Shown here piece after piece: positions 35,030 through 42,993 of a stretch of 64,000 bases of DNA; the stretch's first letter is position 1; every line of letters starts with the position of its first letter. A program made the position numbers and the translations under genes. Below the pieces are notes generated by a model that did not search any database, was not told the DNA's origin, and was given only the letters and a program-made list of their open reading frames with translations. Origin of the DNA: Pseudomonas sp. MWU16-30317 (GTDB lineage: Bacteria; Pseudomonadota; Gammaproteobacteria; Pseudomonadales; Pseudomonadaceae); NCBI RefSeq assembly GCF_020515695.1, contig NZ_JAIWJA010000006.1, positions 186,001 through 250,000 on the forward strand, given 5' to 3'.

Positions 35030-35059
35030 GGGCAATATCAAAAAGTTTTGATATTGCCC
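35030..35059. promoter_or_regulatory. Perfect palindromic operator between the SahR-like gene and tktA
   Basis: GGGCAATATCAAAA (35030-35043), AG, TTTTGATATTGCCC (35046-35059): perfect 14-base inverted arms around a two-base centre, 37 bases upstream of the ArsR/methyltransferase start and 143 bases before tktA. The inner ATATCAAAA/TTTTGATAT fits the type of site reported for SahR regulators, as far as I recall. The AT-rich core is unlike the surrounding GC-rich DNA and unlike the REP families. Confidence 0.8.
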
Positions 35060-35202
35060 GATCAGTCGCGTTCACTGGCCCCCGCCGCGTAAATCCGCAA
35101 AAAATCCAAGGGAATCGTTATCTCCGATTGCCCCGCGGCCTCTGCCTAGGGGAAAATGGCGCTCTTTTTCGTTCTTCCTTACAACACCCTAGGAGATCAG
35201 CG

Positions 35203-37200
35203 ATGCCCAGCCGTCGTGAGCGCGCCAACGCCATTCGTGCCCTCAGCATGGATGCCGTGCAAAAAGCCAACAGCGGCCACCCCGGTGCGCCGATGGGGAT
35301 GGCCGACATCGCCGAAGTCCTGTGGCGCGACTATCTCAAGCACAACCCGGCGAACCCCTCGTTTGCCGACCGTGACCGCTTCATTCTCTCCAACGGCCAC
35401 GGTTCGATGCTCATCTACTCGTTGTTGCACCTGACCGGCTACGACCTGTCGATCGACGACCTGAAGAACTTCCGCCAGTTGCACAGCCGTACCCCGGGCC
35501 ACCCGGAGTTCGGCTACACCCCAGGCGTCGAGACCACTACCGGCCCGCTGGGTCAGGGTCTGGCCAATGCCGTGGGCTTCGCCCTGGCCGAAAAAGTCAT
35601 GGGCGCGCAGTTCAACCGCCCTGGTCACAGCATCGTCGATCACCACACCTATGTGTTCCTGGGTGATGGCTGCATGATGGAAGGCATTTCCCACGAAGTC
35701 GCTTCACTGGCCGGCACCTTGGGCCTGGGCAAGCTGATCGCTTTCTACGACGACAACGGTATCTCCATCGACGGCGAAGTCGAAGGCTGGTTCACCGACG
35801 ATACCCCGAAGCGTTTCGAAGCCTATAACTGGCAGGTAATCCGCAACGTCGACGGTCACGACCCGGAAGAAATCAAGACCGCCATCGACACCGCCCGCAA
35901 GAGTGAGCAGCCGACCCTGATCTGCTGCAAGACCACCATCGGTTTCGGTTCGCCGAACAAGCAAGGCAAGGAAGACTGCCATGGCGCTCCGCTGGGTGAC
36001 GCGGAAATCGCCCTGACCCGTGAAGCGCTGAAGTGGACCCACGGCCCGTTCGAAATCCCGGCGGATATCTACGCCGAATGGAACGCCAAGGAATCCGGCC
36101 TGGCCGTCGAAGCCGAGTGGGACCAGCGTTTCGCTGCCTACTCCGCTGCATTCCCTGAGCTGGCCAACGAGCTGGTGCGCCGCCTGGCCGGCGACCTGCC
36201 TGACGATTTCGCTGAAAAATCCGCTGCCTATATCGCTGAAGTCGCGGCCAAAGGCGAAACCATCGCCAGCCGTAAAGCCAGCCAGAACACCCTCAACGCG
36301 TTCGGTCCGCTGCTGCCTGAGTTCCTCGGCGGTTCGGCTGACCTGGCCGGTTCCAACCTGACCCTGTGGAAAGGTTGCAAAGGTGTCTCGGCCGAAGACG
36401 CCAGCGGCAACTATATGTACTACGGTGTGCGCGAGTTCGGTATGAGCGCCATCATGAACGGCGTCGCCCTGCACGGCGGCCTGGTGCCTTACGGCGCGAC
36501 CTTCCTGATGTTCATGGAATACGCCCGCAACGCCGTGCGCATGGCGTCGCTGATGAAGAAGCGCGTGATCTTCGTCTACACCCACGACTCCATCGGCCTG
36601 GGCGAAGACGGCCCGACTCACCAGCCGATCGAACAGCTGACCAGCCTGCGCACCACGCCGAATCTGGACACCTGGCGCCCTTCGGATGCGGTCGAATCGG
36701 CCGTGGCCTGGAAGCACGCGATCGAGCGCAAGGACGGCCCTTCGGCGCTGATCTTCTCGCGCCAGAACCTGCAGCATCAGGTGCGTACCGATGCGCAGAT
36801 CGCTGACATCGGCCGTGGCGGCTACGTGCTCAAGGATTGCGAAGGCGAGCCGGAGCTGATCCTGATTTCCACCGGTTCCGAAGTGGGCTTGGCGGTTCAG
36901 GCGTACGACAAGCTGATCGAGCAAGGCCGCAAGGTGCGTGTGGTATCGATGCCTTGCACCAGCCTGTTCGAAGCACAGGACGCGGGCTACAAACAGGCGG
37001 TGCTGCCATTGCAGGTCAGCGCGCGGATCGCTATCGAAGCGGCCCATGCGGACTACTGGTACAAATACGTGGGCCTCGAAGGTCGCGTGATCGGCATGAC
37101 CACCTACGGTGAATCGGCGCCGGCGCCAGCGTTGTTCGAAGAATTCGGCTTTACCCTGGAGAACATTCTAGGTACCGCTGAAGAACTGCTGGAAGACTGA
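35203..37200 (+). CDS. tktA: Transketolase
   Basis: A 665-residue thiamine-diphosphate enzyme of the pentose phosphate pathway. Markers: RANAIRALSMDAVQKANSGHPGAPMG at the N-terminus (given as 7-32), GDGCMMEGISHE (ThDP site), DDNGISIDG, HDSIGLGEDGPTHQP and a C-terminal transketolase domain. ATG 35203 has AGGAG upstream. The frame extends a further 25 codons upstream but without similarity. It begins the rightward cluster tktA-epd-pgk-lipoproteins-fda. Confidence 0.97.
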   Translation: MPSRRERANAIRALSMDAVQKANSGHPGAPMGMADIAEVLWRDYLKHNPANPSFADRDRFILSNGHGSMLIYSLLHLTGYDLSIDDLKNFRQLHSRTPGHPEFGYTPGVETTTGPLGQGLANAVGFALAEKVMGAQFNRPGHSIVDHHTYVFLGDGCMMEGISHEVASLAGTLGLGKLIAFYDDNGISIDGEVEGWFTDDTPKRFEAYNWQVIRNVDGHDPEEIKTAIDTARKSEQPTLICCKTTIGFGSPNKQGKEDCHGAPLGDAEIALTREALKWTHGPFEIPADIYAEWNAKESGLAVEAEWDQRFAAYSAAFPELANELVRRLAGDLPDDFAEKSAAYIAEVAAKGETIASRKASQNTLNAFGPLLPEFLGGSADLAGSNLTLWKGCKGVSAEDASGNYMYYGVREFGMSAIMNGVALHGGLVPYGATFLMFMEYARNAVRMASLMKKRVIFVYTHDSIGLGEDGPTHQPIEQLTSLRTTPNLDTWRPSDAVESAVAWKHAIERKDGPSALIFSRQNLQHQVRTDAQIADIGRGGYVLKDCEGEPELILISTGSEVGLAVQAYDKLIEQGRKVRVVSMPCTSLFEAQDAGYKQAVLPLQVSARIAIEAAHADYWYKYVGLEGRVIGMTTYGESAPAPALFEEFGFTLENILGTAEELLED

Positions 37201-37245
37201 TTGTCGTTGCTTGCCTGTATGGCTTGCCGGTGATGGTGCCTTCTC

Positions 37246-37336
37246 GGGCCTCTTCACGGGCAAGCCTTGTTCCCACAGGTGCACGCCGCAGGATCGCCGG
37301 ACTCTGTGGGAGCAAGGCTTGCTCGCGAAGAGGCCG
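37246..37336. repeat. REPIN between tktA and epd
   Basis: GGGCCTCTTCACGGGCAAGCC and its inverse GGCTTGCTCGCGAAGAGGCC enclose two TGTGGGAGCAAG-type inner arms. It is a main-family REPIN in the 189-base tktA-epd gap. Confidence 0.85.
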
Positions 37337-37389
37337 GCACTGACAACGCACTACCCAGCTCCCCCTCGAATTCCTATACGAGCTCGACC

Positions 37390-38448
37390 ATGCCTCAGCC
37401 ACGCCCTTTCAAAGTTGCTCTCAACGGTTACGGTCGCATTGGCCGCTGTGTGTTGCGAGCGCTGTACGAACGCGGCAGCGAAGCGGGCTTCGAAGTCGTG
37501 GCAATCAACGACCTGGCCGACATGGCCAGCCTCGAATACCTGACGCGCTTCGATTCCACCCACGGCCGTTTCCCTGGCAAGGTGGCGATCGACGGCGATT
37601 GTCTGCAAATCAATGGCGATAACATTCAGGTGCTGCGTAGCGCCACTCCGGAAGGCATCGACTGGCGCGCGCTGGGTATCGATCTGGTGCTTGAGTGCTC
37701 AGGCGCCTATCACACCCGCGCAGACGGCGAGCGCTTCCTTGAGGCCGGCGCTCCGCGAGTGCTGTTTTCCCAGCCCATGGCCAGCGAGTCCGATGTCGAC
37801 GCCACCGTGGTGTTCGGCGTCAACCAGGCTTGCCTGACCGGCACCGAGCGCCTGGTGAGCAACGCCTCGTGCACCACCAACTGCGGCGTACCGCTGTTGC
37901 GTCTGCTCGATCAGGCGCTGGGGCTGGAGTACGTGTCCATCACCACCATCCACTCGGCGATGAACGACCAGCCGGTGATCGACGCCTACCATCACGAAGA
38001 CCTGCGCCGCACCCGTTCGGCGTTTCAGTCGGTGATCCCGGTGTCCACTGGCCTGGCACGCGGTATCGAGCGCCTGCTTCCGGAACTTGCTGGCCGAATT
38101 CAGGCCAAAGCAGTGCGCGTGCCGACGGTCAATGTATCGTGCCTGGATATCACCTTGCAGACCGCTCGGGACACTGACGCCGTGGAGGTCAACCGGATCC
38201 TGCGCGAGGCCGCCACCAGCGGCCCGCTGCACGGGCTGCTGGCCTACACTGAGCTGCCCCACGCCAGTTGTGATTTCAACCATGATCCGCACTCGGCCAT
38301 CGTCGATGCCAGCCAGACCCGCGTGTCGGGGCCTCGGTTGGTCAATCTGTTGGCCTGGTTCGACAACGAATGGGGTTTCGCCAATCGCATGCTCGACGTT
38401 GCAGAGCATTATCTGCACGTCATAAACCAACAATCTCCAAAGGCATGA
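37390..38448 (+). CDS. epd: D-erythrose-4-phosphate dehydrogenase
   Basis: A 352-residue GAPDH-like dehydrogenase that feeds pyridoxal phosphate synthesis. The NAD fold is KVALNGYGRIGRCVLRAL; the catalytic cysteine lies in SNASCTTNCGVPLLRLLDQ; the substrate region contains HSAMNDQPVIDAYHHEDLRRTR, which distinguishes Epd from GAPDH. ATG 37390 (MPQPRPFKV) has only a weak ribosome site; a longer open frame starts inside the REPIN and was rejected. pgk follows after 12 bases, as in most gammaproteobacteria. Confidence 0.94.
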   Translation: MPQPRPFKVALNGYGRIGRCVLRALYERGSEAGFEVVAINDLADMASLEYLTRFDSTHGRFPGKVAIDGDCLQINGDNIQVLRSATPEGIDWRALGIDLVLECSGAYHTRADGERFLEAGAPRVLFSQPMASESDVDATVVFGVNQACLTGTERLVSNASCTTNCGVPLLRLLDQALGLEYVSITTIHSAMNDQPVIDAYHHEDLRRTRSAFQSVIPVSTGLARGIERLLPELAGRIQAKAVRVPTVNVSCLDITLQTARDTDAVEVNRILREAATSGPLHGLLAYTELPHASCDFNHDPHSAIVDASQTRVSGPRLVNLLAWFDNEWGFANRMLDVAEHYLHVINQQSPKA

Positions 38449-38460
38449 AGGACTGACTCA

Positions 38461-39624
38461 ATGACCGTGTTGAAGATGAGCGACCTCGATCTGCAAGGTA
38501 AGCGCGTACTGATCCGCGAAGATCTCAACGTGCCCGTCAAGGACGGCAAGGTCACCAGTGATGCGCGCATCGTCGCGTCGCTGCCGACCATCAAGCTGGC
38601 CCTGGAAAAAGGCGCCGCGGTGATGGTCTGCTCGCACTTGGGGCGTCCCACCGAAGGTGAGTTCTCTGCCGAAAATAGCCTCAAGCCGGTGGCCGAGTAC
38701 CTGAGCAAGGCGTTGGGCCGTGACGTGCCGCTGGTGGCCGATTACCTGGGCGGCGTCGACGTCAAGCCTGGCGATGTGGTGCTGTTCGAGAACGTGCGCT
38801 TCAACAAGGGCGAGAAAAAGAACGCCGACGAGTTGGCCCAGCAATACGCTGCCCTGTGCGACGTGTTCGTGATGGACGCCTTCGGCACCGCCCACCGCGC
38901 CGAGGGCTCGACCCATGGCGTGGCCAAGTTCGCCAAGGTCGCAGCGGCTGGCCCGTTGCTGGCTGCCGAGCTCGAAGCGCTGGGCAAGGCGCTGGGTGCG
39001 CCGGCCAAGCCGATGGCTGCCATCGTCGCGGGCTCGAAGGTGTCGACCAAGCTCGACGTGCTCAATAGCCTGAGCACCATTTGCGACCAGTTGATCGTCG
39101 GTGGCGGCATCGCCAACACCTTCCTCGCCGCGGCGGGCCACAATGTCGGCAAGTCGCTGTACGAACCAGATCTGCTCGACACCGCTCGCGCCATCGCCGC
39201 CAAGGTCAGCGTGCCATTACCCGTTGACGTGGTGGTCGCGAAGCAGTTCGCCGAAGACGCCGAAGCCACCGTCAAGGACATCGCCGATGTCGCTGACGAT
39301 GACATGATTCTGGATATCGGGCCGAAAACTGCCGAGAACTTCGCCCAGCTGCTGAAAACCTCTAAAACTATTCTGTGGAATGGCCCGGTCGGCGTATTCG
39401 AATTCGACCAGTTCGGCAACGGTACCAAGGTGCTGGCCAAGGCCATCGCCGAGAGCTCGGCGTTCTCCATCGCAGGCGGTGGCGACACCTTGGCGGCGAT
39501 CGACAAGTACGGCATCGGCAGCGATATTTCGTACATCTCCACCGGCGGCGGCGCTTTCCTCGAGTTCGTCGAAGGCAAGGTGCTGCCTGCGGTGGAAATG
39601 CTCGAACAGCGCGCCAAGTCCTGA
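38461..39624 (+). CDS. pgk: Phosphoglycerate kinase
   Basis: A 387-residue glycolytic kinase transferring phosphate between 1,3-bisphosphoglycerate and ADP. Conserved parts: VLIREDLNVPVKDG, SHLGRPTEG, FENVRFNKGEKKN, GGGIANTFLAAAG and the C-terminal GGGDTLAAIDKYG. AAGGA precedes ATG 38461; an internal ATG 15 bases later is less likely. It is close behind epd and followed after 32 bases by the first of three lipoprotein genes. Confidence 0.97.
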   Translation: MTVLKMSDLDLQGKRVLIREDLNVPVKDGKVTSDARIVASLPTIKLALEKGAAVMVCSHLGRPTEGEFSAENSLKPVAEYLSKALGRDVPLVADYLGGVDVKPGDVVLFENVRFNKGEKKNADELAQQYAALCDVFVMDAFGTAHRAEGSTHGVAKFAKVAAAGPLLAAELEALGKALGAPAKPMAAIVAGSKVSTKLDVLNSLSTICDQLIVGGGIANTFLAAAGHNVGKSLYEPDLLDTARAIAAKVSVPLPVDVVVAKQFAEDAEATVKDIADVADDDMILDIGPKTAENFAQLLKTSKTILWNGPVGVFEFDQFGNGTKVLAKAIAESSAFSIAGGGDTLAAIDKYGIGSDISYISTGGGAFLEFVEGKVLPAVEMLEQRAKS

Positions 39625-39656
39625 TTGGCATGAACATTGGAACAGGGGCTCTCCCG

Positions 39657-39884
39657 ATGTTCAAAACCCTGCCGGCGGTGATGTTGATGGCGCTGCTGGC
39701 GGGTTGCTCCAGCACGTCGGCCGATAACGCCGTAACGCCCGCCAAGGCCGAAGTGGCCAAGCCGCATGGTGGCTGCGCGCAGTCCGAATGGCAGGCGCAG
39801 ACCGCTCCGGTGATCAGCAAGCGCCAAGGCAACGAAGCGTTGGAGAAGTACAACAGCGAAGATCTCGGTAACGGCTGTCACTAG
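39657..39884 (+). CDS. Small lipoprotein, unknown function
   Basis: A 75-residue predicted lipoprotein. Signal MFKTLPAVMLMALLAGC has the lipobox LLAGC with lipidated C17. The mature part contains KPHGGCAQSEWQAQ and ends DLGNGCH, leaving two cysteines that could form a disulfide. No domain is recognised. A start at 39630 is also possible but would put extra residues before the signal. It sits between pgk and fda with two further lipoprotein genes. Confidence 0.72.
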   Translation: MFKTLPAVMLMALLAGCSSTSADNAVTPAKAEVAKPHGGCAQSEWQAQTAPVISKRQGNEALEKYNSEDLGNGCH

Positions 39885-39959
39885 GCAACCACGGGCGGCG
39901 AATACGGTCCTACCCTACAGGTGCTGTTTCCCGTCATGGATGTGTACGAGGCAATCGTT

Positions 39960-40172
39960 ATGAAGACGTCGACTGGTGTGCTGGCAAGTGGTGTGGTGTT
40001 GGCTGTACTGATGGTGACCGGATGCGCCGGGACGAATGGCGCGAAAAGTGCGTGCGAAGTCTTTAGCCCGGCGACGGTCACGGTACCGACCTCGCAGAAC
40101 GATCAGCGCGTGGCGACCAATGCCACGGGTGTCCAGAGCGAAGCCGGCGGCAGGGAGCAGAACTGTAACTAG
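39960..40172 (+). CDS. Small lipoprotein, unknown function
   Basis: A 70-residue predicted lipoprotein: signal MKTSTGVLASGVVLAVLMVTGC with lipobox VTGC, then KSACEVFSPATVTVP and C-terminal GREQNCN. Like the preceding gene product, it has one cysteine early in the mature chain and one next to the C-terminus, so the two may be diverged paralogues. GAGG lies 11 bases before ATG 39960. Function unknown. Confidence 0.65.
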   Translation: MKTSTGVLASGVVLAVLMVTGCAGTNGAKSACEVFSPATVTVPTSQNDQRVATNATGVQSEAGGREQNCN

Positions 40173-40208
40173 GCGCCACCGTCCGGTGGCTACCCGCGAG
40201 GAGTGGCA

Positions 40209-40568
40209 ATGAAAGGATCTATCGCCCCGGCGATGTGTGCAGTGCTGGGGATGACCCTGTTGGCAGGTTGCAGTACGTCGTGGTGGCCTTCGTGGCCGTC
40301 GTCTGCGCCCGTATCGACGCCCACGCCGACCCATTGGGTGTGTGACAGTCAGCTCGATGTGTTCTGGCACTACACCGATGCTGCCCGCAGCAAGGTTGAT
40401 GTGAGTCTGGGTGGCAAGGATCAGGTCTATCACCTGAAGACCGAGCCCGGCGCCGATGGCCAGATGTTCAGCGATGGCGTGCTGGCATTCAACGTCAAGG
40501 ATGATCAGGGCCTGGTGTATTGGGTCGCTACCAATGATCTGATTGGGCGGGGCTGCAAGGCTCAGTGA
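40209..40568 (+). CDS. MliC-like (lysozyme inhibitor family) lipoprotein
   Basis: A 119-residue predicted lipoprotein with lipobox LLAGC (C21). The mature part has the MliC layout: HWVCDSQLDVFWHY, KVDVSLGGKDQVYHL, GQMFSDGVLAFNVKDD and terminal GRGCKAQ, with the paired cysteines of the family. In MliC a serine in SGxxY and a lysine enter the lysozyme active site. Here the serine position reads Asp-Gly-Gln-Met-Phe, while the lysine (FNVK) is kept, so inhibition of c-type lysozyme is uncertain. ATG 40209 follows GAGGAG. Confidence 0.7.
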   Translation: MKGSIAPAMCAVLGMTLLAGCSTSWWPSWPSSAPVSTPTPTHWVCDSQLDVFWHYTDAARSKVDVSLGGKDQVYHLKTEPGADGQMFSDGVLAFNVKDDQGLVYWVATNDLIGRGCKAQ

Positions 40569-40728
40569 AAAAAGCTCCGTGGGCAGCGGTCTAGCGTTAC
40601 TGGTCGAGCGTCGCTGCGCGGTGACCGCACGGTGTTAACCGCAACATTGCAATGTGAATATTGAACAGCAGCCGCCAATACGGCAGGCTTGCACGATTAA
40701 CGACCCTGGATCGGGAGATACAAATACA

Positions 40729-41793
40729 ATGGCACTCATCAGCATGCGCCAGATGCTGGACCACGCAGCCGAGTTCGGCTACGGAGTCCCCGCTTTCAAC
40801 GTCAACAACCTTGAACAAATGCGCGCAATCATGGAGGCCGCGGACAAGACCGATTCGCCGGTTATCGTTCAGGCCTCGGCGGGTGCGCGCAAATACGCGG
40901 GTGCTCCATTCCTGCGCCACCTGATCCTTGCTGCCATCGAAGAATTCCCGCACATCCCCGTGTGCATGCACCAGGACCACGGCACCAGCCCTGACATCTG
41001 CCAGCGGTCGATCCAGCTGGGCTTCAGCTCGGTGATGATGGACGGCTCCCTGGGCGTCGACGGCAAGACCCCCACCGACTACGACTACAACGTTCGTGTG
41101 ACTTCGCAGACCGTCTCTTTCGCTCACGCCTGCGGTGTGTCGGTTGAAGGCGAGCTGGGCTGCCTGGGTTCACTGGAAACCGGTCAGGCCGGTGAAGAAG
41201 ACGGTGTCGGCGCCGAGGGTATCCTCGACCATAGCCAGATGCTGACCGATCCGGAAGAGGCGGCCGACTTCGTCAAGAAGACCCAGGTCGATGCCCTGGC
41301 TATCGCCATCGGCACCAGCCACGGCGCCTACAAGTTCACCAAGCCGCCTACCGGTGACATTCTGGCGATCGACCGCATCAAGGAAATTCACAAGCGTATC
41401 CCCAATACTCACTTGGTGATGCACGGTTCGTCCTCGGTGCCTCAGGATTGGCTGGCGATCATCAACGAGTACGGCGGCCAGATCAAAGAGACCTACGGCG
41501 TGCCGGTCGAAGAAATCGTCGAAGGCATCAAGCACGGCGTGCGCAAGGTCAACATCGACACCGACCTGCGTCTGGCCTCCACCGGTGCGATCCGCCGTTT
41601 CATGGCGCAGAACCCGGGCGAGTTCGACCCGCGCAAATATTTCGCTGAAACCGTCAAGGCCATGCGTGACGTGTGTATCGCGCGTTATGAAGCCTTCGGC
41701 ACTGCCGGCAATGCCTCGAAGATCAAGCCGATCTCCCTGGAAGGCATGTTCCAGCGCTACGCTTCAGGTGAGCTGGCCGCCAAGGTCAGCTGA
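40729..41793 (+). CDS. fda: Class II fructose-1,6-bisphosphate aldolase
   Basis: A 354-residue zinc-dependent aldolase. Conserved segments: YGVPAFNVNNLEQMRA, CMHQDHGTSPDI (zinc and catalytic Asp), GSLGVDGKTPTDYDYN, AIGTSHGAYKF (zinc histidine), MHGSSSVPQDW and NIDTDLRLAST. GGGAGA precedes ATG 40729. It ends the tktA-epd-pgk-fda cluster at a bidirectional terminator. Confidence 0.97.
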   Translation: MALISMRQMLDHAAEFGYGVPAFNVNNLEQMRAIMEAADKTDSPVIVQASAGARKYAGAPFLRHLILAAIEEFPHIPVCMHQDHGTSPDICQRSIQLGFSSVMMDGSLGVDGKTPTDYDYNVRVTSQTVSFAHACGVSVEGELGCLGSLETGQAGEEDGVGAEGILDHSQMLTDPEEAADFVKKTQVDALAIAIGTSHGAYKFTKPPTGDILAIDRIKEIHKRIPNTHLVMHGSSSVPQDWLAIINEYGGQIKETYGVPVEEIVEGIKHGVRKVNIDTDLRLASTGAIRRFMAQNPGEFDPRKYFAETVKAMRDVCIARYEAFGTAGNASKIKPISLEGMFQRYASGELAAKVS

Positions 41794-41806
41794 TTCCTGC
41801 AGGCAT

Positions 41807-41836
41807 TAAAAAACCCCGCCGAGTGCGGGGTTTTTT
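41807..41836. terminator. Bidirectional intrinsic terminator
   Basis: AAAAAACCCCGC, loop, GCGGGGTTTTTT: a GC stem flanked by A and T runs, 14 bases after fda and 28 bases after the convergent alginate lyase gene, serving both. Confidence 0.95.
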
Positions 41837-41864
41837 ATTTGAAACTTCCATGCCTCGATTTTCC

Positions 41865-42536
41865 TTAACCCTGGGTATGACCGATCACAAGTTTGGTGAA
41901 GGTGGTCGAACCGCCTTCGGTGGCGTATCCAGTGTTGTCCTGAACGTAAACGCCTGCCTTGAAGTACAGCGGCTTGGTCGCCCACTGAGGATCGACCTTG
42001 GTGCTCCACTTGAAGCTATAGGCGGTGACGCTCAATGTGCCGGCTTTGGTCAGGTGGATCATGTAGTTGATGTTCTTGTTCATCGGCACGCCGGTGGCGA
42101 TGGTGATGACGGTCGGATCATCCTGGCCGGGCGTCTGGCGCAACTTGGCGACGATATTGCCGTTGCCGAGTTTCTCTTTGTATTGGTATTCGACTTTCAG
42201 CAGCGGCTCGTTGCTGCCGTTGACGTGGATCTGGCCGATCACCACTTTGCCCGACGAAGGGACCTGATTGACCATCATGGTGGCGGTCAGGGTGTTGTCG
42301 GCTGCGGTGTACAGCCAGTTGTGCACGGAGCCATCGGGGTTGGTTTCGCGCAATTCACTGCGAGGATAGATCGCGCTGGCGGTCTTGCTGCCGGTGACGG
42401 GGGCCCAGAAGAACAGCGTGCCGGTGTCGGCATGAAAGTATTCGTCCTTGAAGCCCTTGACCAGAGTCGGGGTATCAATGGTGGTGGCAACGCTGCCGAC
42501 GGGAATGCTGAGGTTCCAGGTGGATAAATCGATCAT
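41865..42536 (-). CDS. Polysaccharide lyase family 7 alginate lyase
   Basis: A 223-residue PL7 enzyme cleaving alginate by beta-elimination. The three family signatures are present: R59-S-E-L-R (RSELR), Q102-I-H104, and Y191-FKAGVYVQ (YFKAGVYxQ), which supply the catalytic Arg, Gln/His and Tyr. There is no signal peptide; the protein starts MIDLSTWNLSIPVG directly with the fold, so it may act in the cytoplasm or be exported otherwise. The ATG at 42534-42536 has AGG at eight bases. It appears inserted between fda and the cfcR-like gene, which I recall as neighbours in P. putida. Confidence 0.9.
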   Translation of the reverse strand: MIDLSTWNLSIPVGSVATTIDTPTLVKGFKDEYFHADTGTLFFWAPVTGSKTASAIYPRSELRETNPDGSVHNWLYTAADNTLTATMMVNQVPSSGKVVIGQIHVNGSNEPLLKVEYQYKEKLGNGNIVAKLRQTPGQDDPTVITIATGVPMNKNINYMIHLTKAGTLSVTAYSFKWSTKVDPQWATKPLYFKAGVYVQDNTGYATEGGSTTFTKLVIGHTQG

Positions 42537-42933
42537 TGGACTACCTATATAGTTAGTTTATGGCGGCACGGACGCCACAAATAAATTACGAACTTGCCGC
42601 TTTGAACGTTGTCGAAGGCGGCTGCCTTTGCACAGGGCTAGAATATCCATTTTCCAATCATCCGCCATTATGGTGGCGCCAGCCGTTTGTCGACCTCGTG
42701 TAAGCCTTTGATTACAGAGTGTCAATCGACTGACCGTTTATCGGCCGTCAGTTTTTGAGCGCCAATGATGGCACTATTTGGCAGACGCGCCGGTCCATAA
42801 GGGTCTAGAGTCAGAGAAAGCTTTAACCCGCGAAAACGCCTCCTCGGGGGTGCCTTTGGCGGTTTGCGTGGTACGGAATCATGCTTTTTATCAACGTTGT
42901 GCTCACTGTTGCGGCTCAAACCGTAATAAAGCG

Positions 42934-42939
42934 GATACT
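42934..42939 (+). promoter_or_regulatory. Candidate -10 element before the cfcR-like gene
   Basis: GATACTTTAG at 42934 partly resembles the stationary-phase sigma factor -10 consensus CTATACTTAA. It would place the start near 42946 and give a leader of about 48 nucleotides. I recall that P. putida cfcR depends on RpoS. The rest of the 457-base gap (42537-42993) holds a small hairpin with a T-run at 42729-42757 and no gene I can support. Confidence 0.3.
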
Positions 42940-42993
42940 TTAGATAGATGGCGCCGATGTAAGCCGACAGGCCCTCAACACAAGAGAAGCAGC

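Noticed and set aside
42729..42757. Hairpin with T-run that might end a small RNA before the cfcR-like gene
   Set aside because: The stem (ACTGAC/GTCAGT) is short and bulged, no promoter or repeated GGA motifs typical of Rsm sRNAs were seen upstream, and no adjacent gene needs it.
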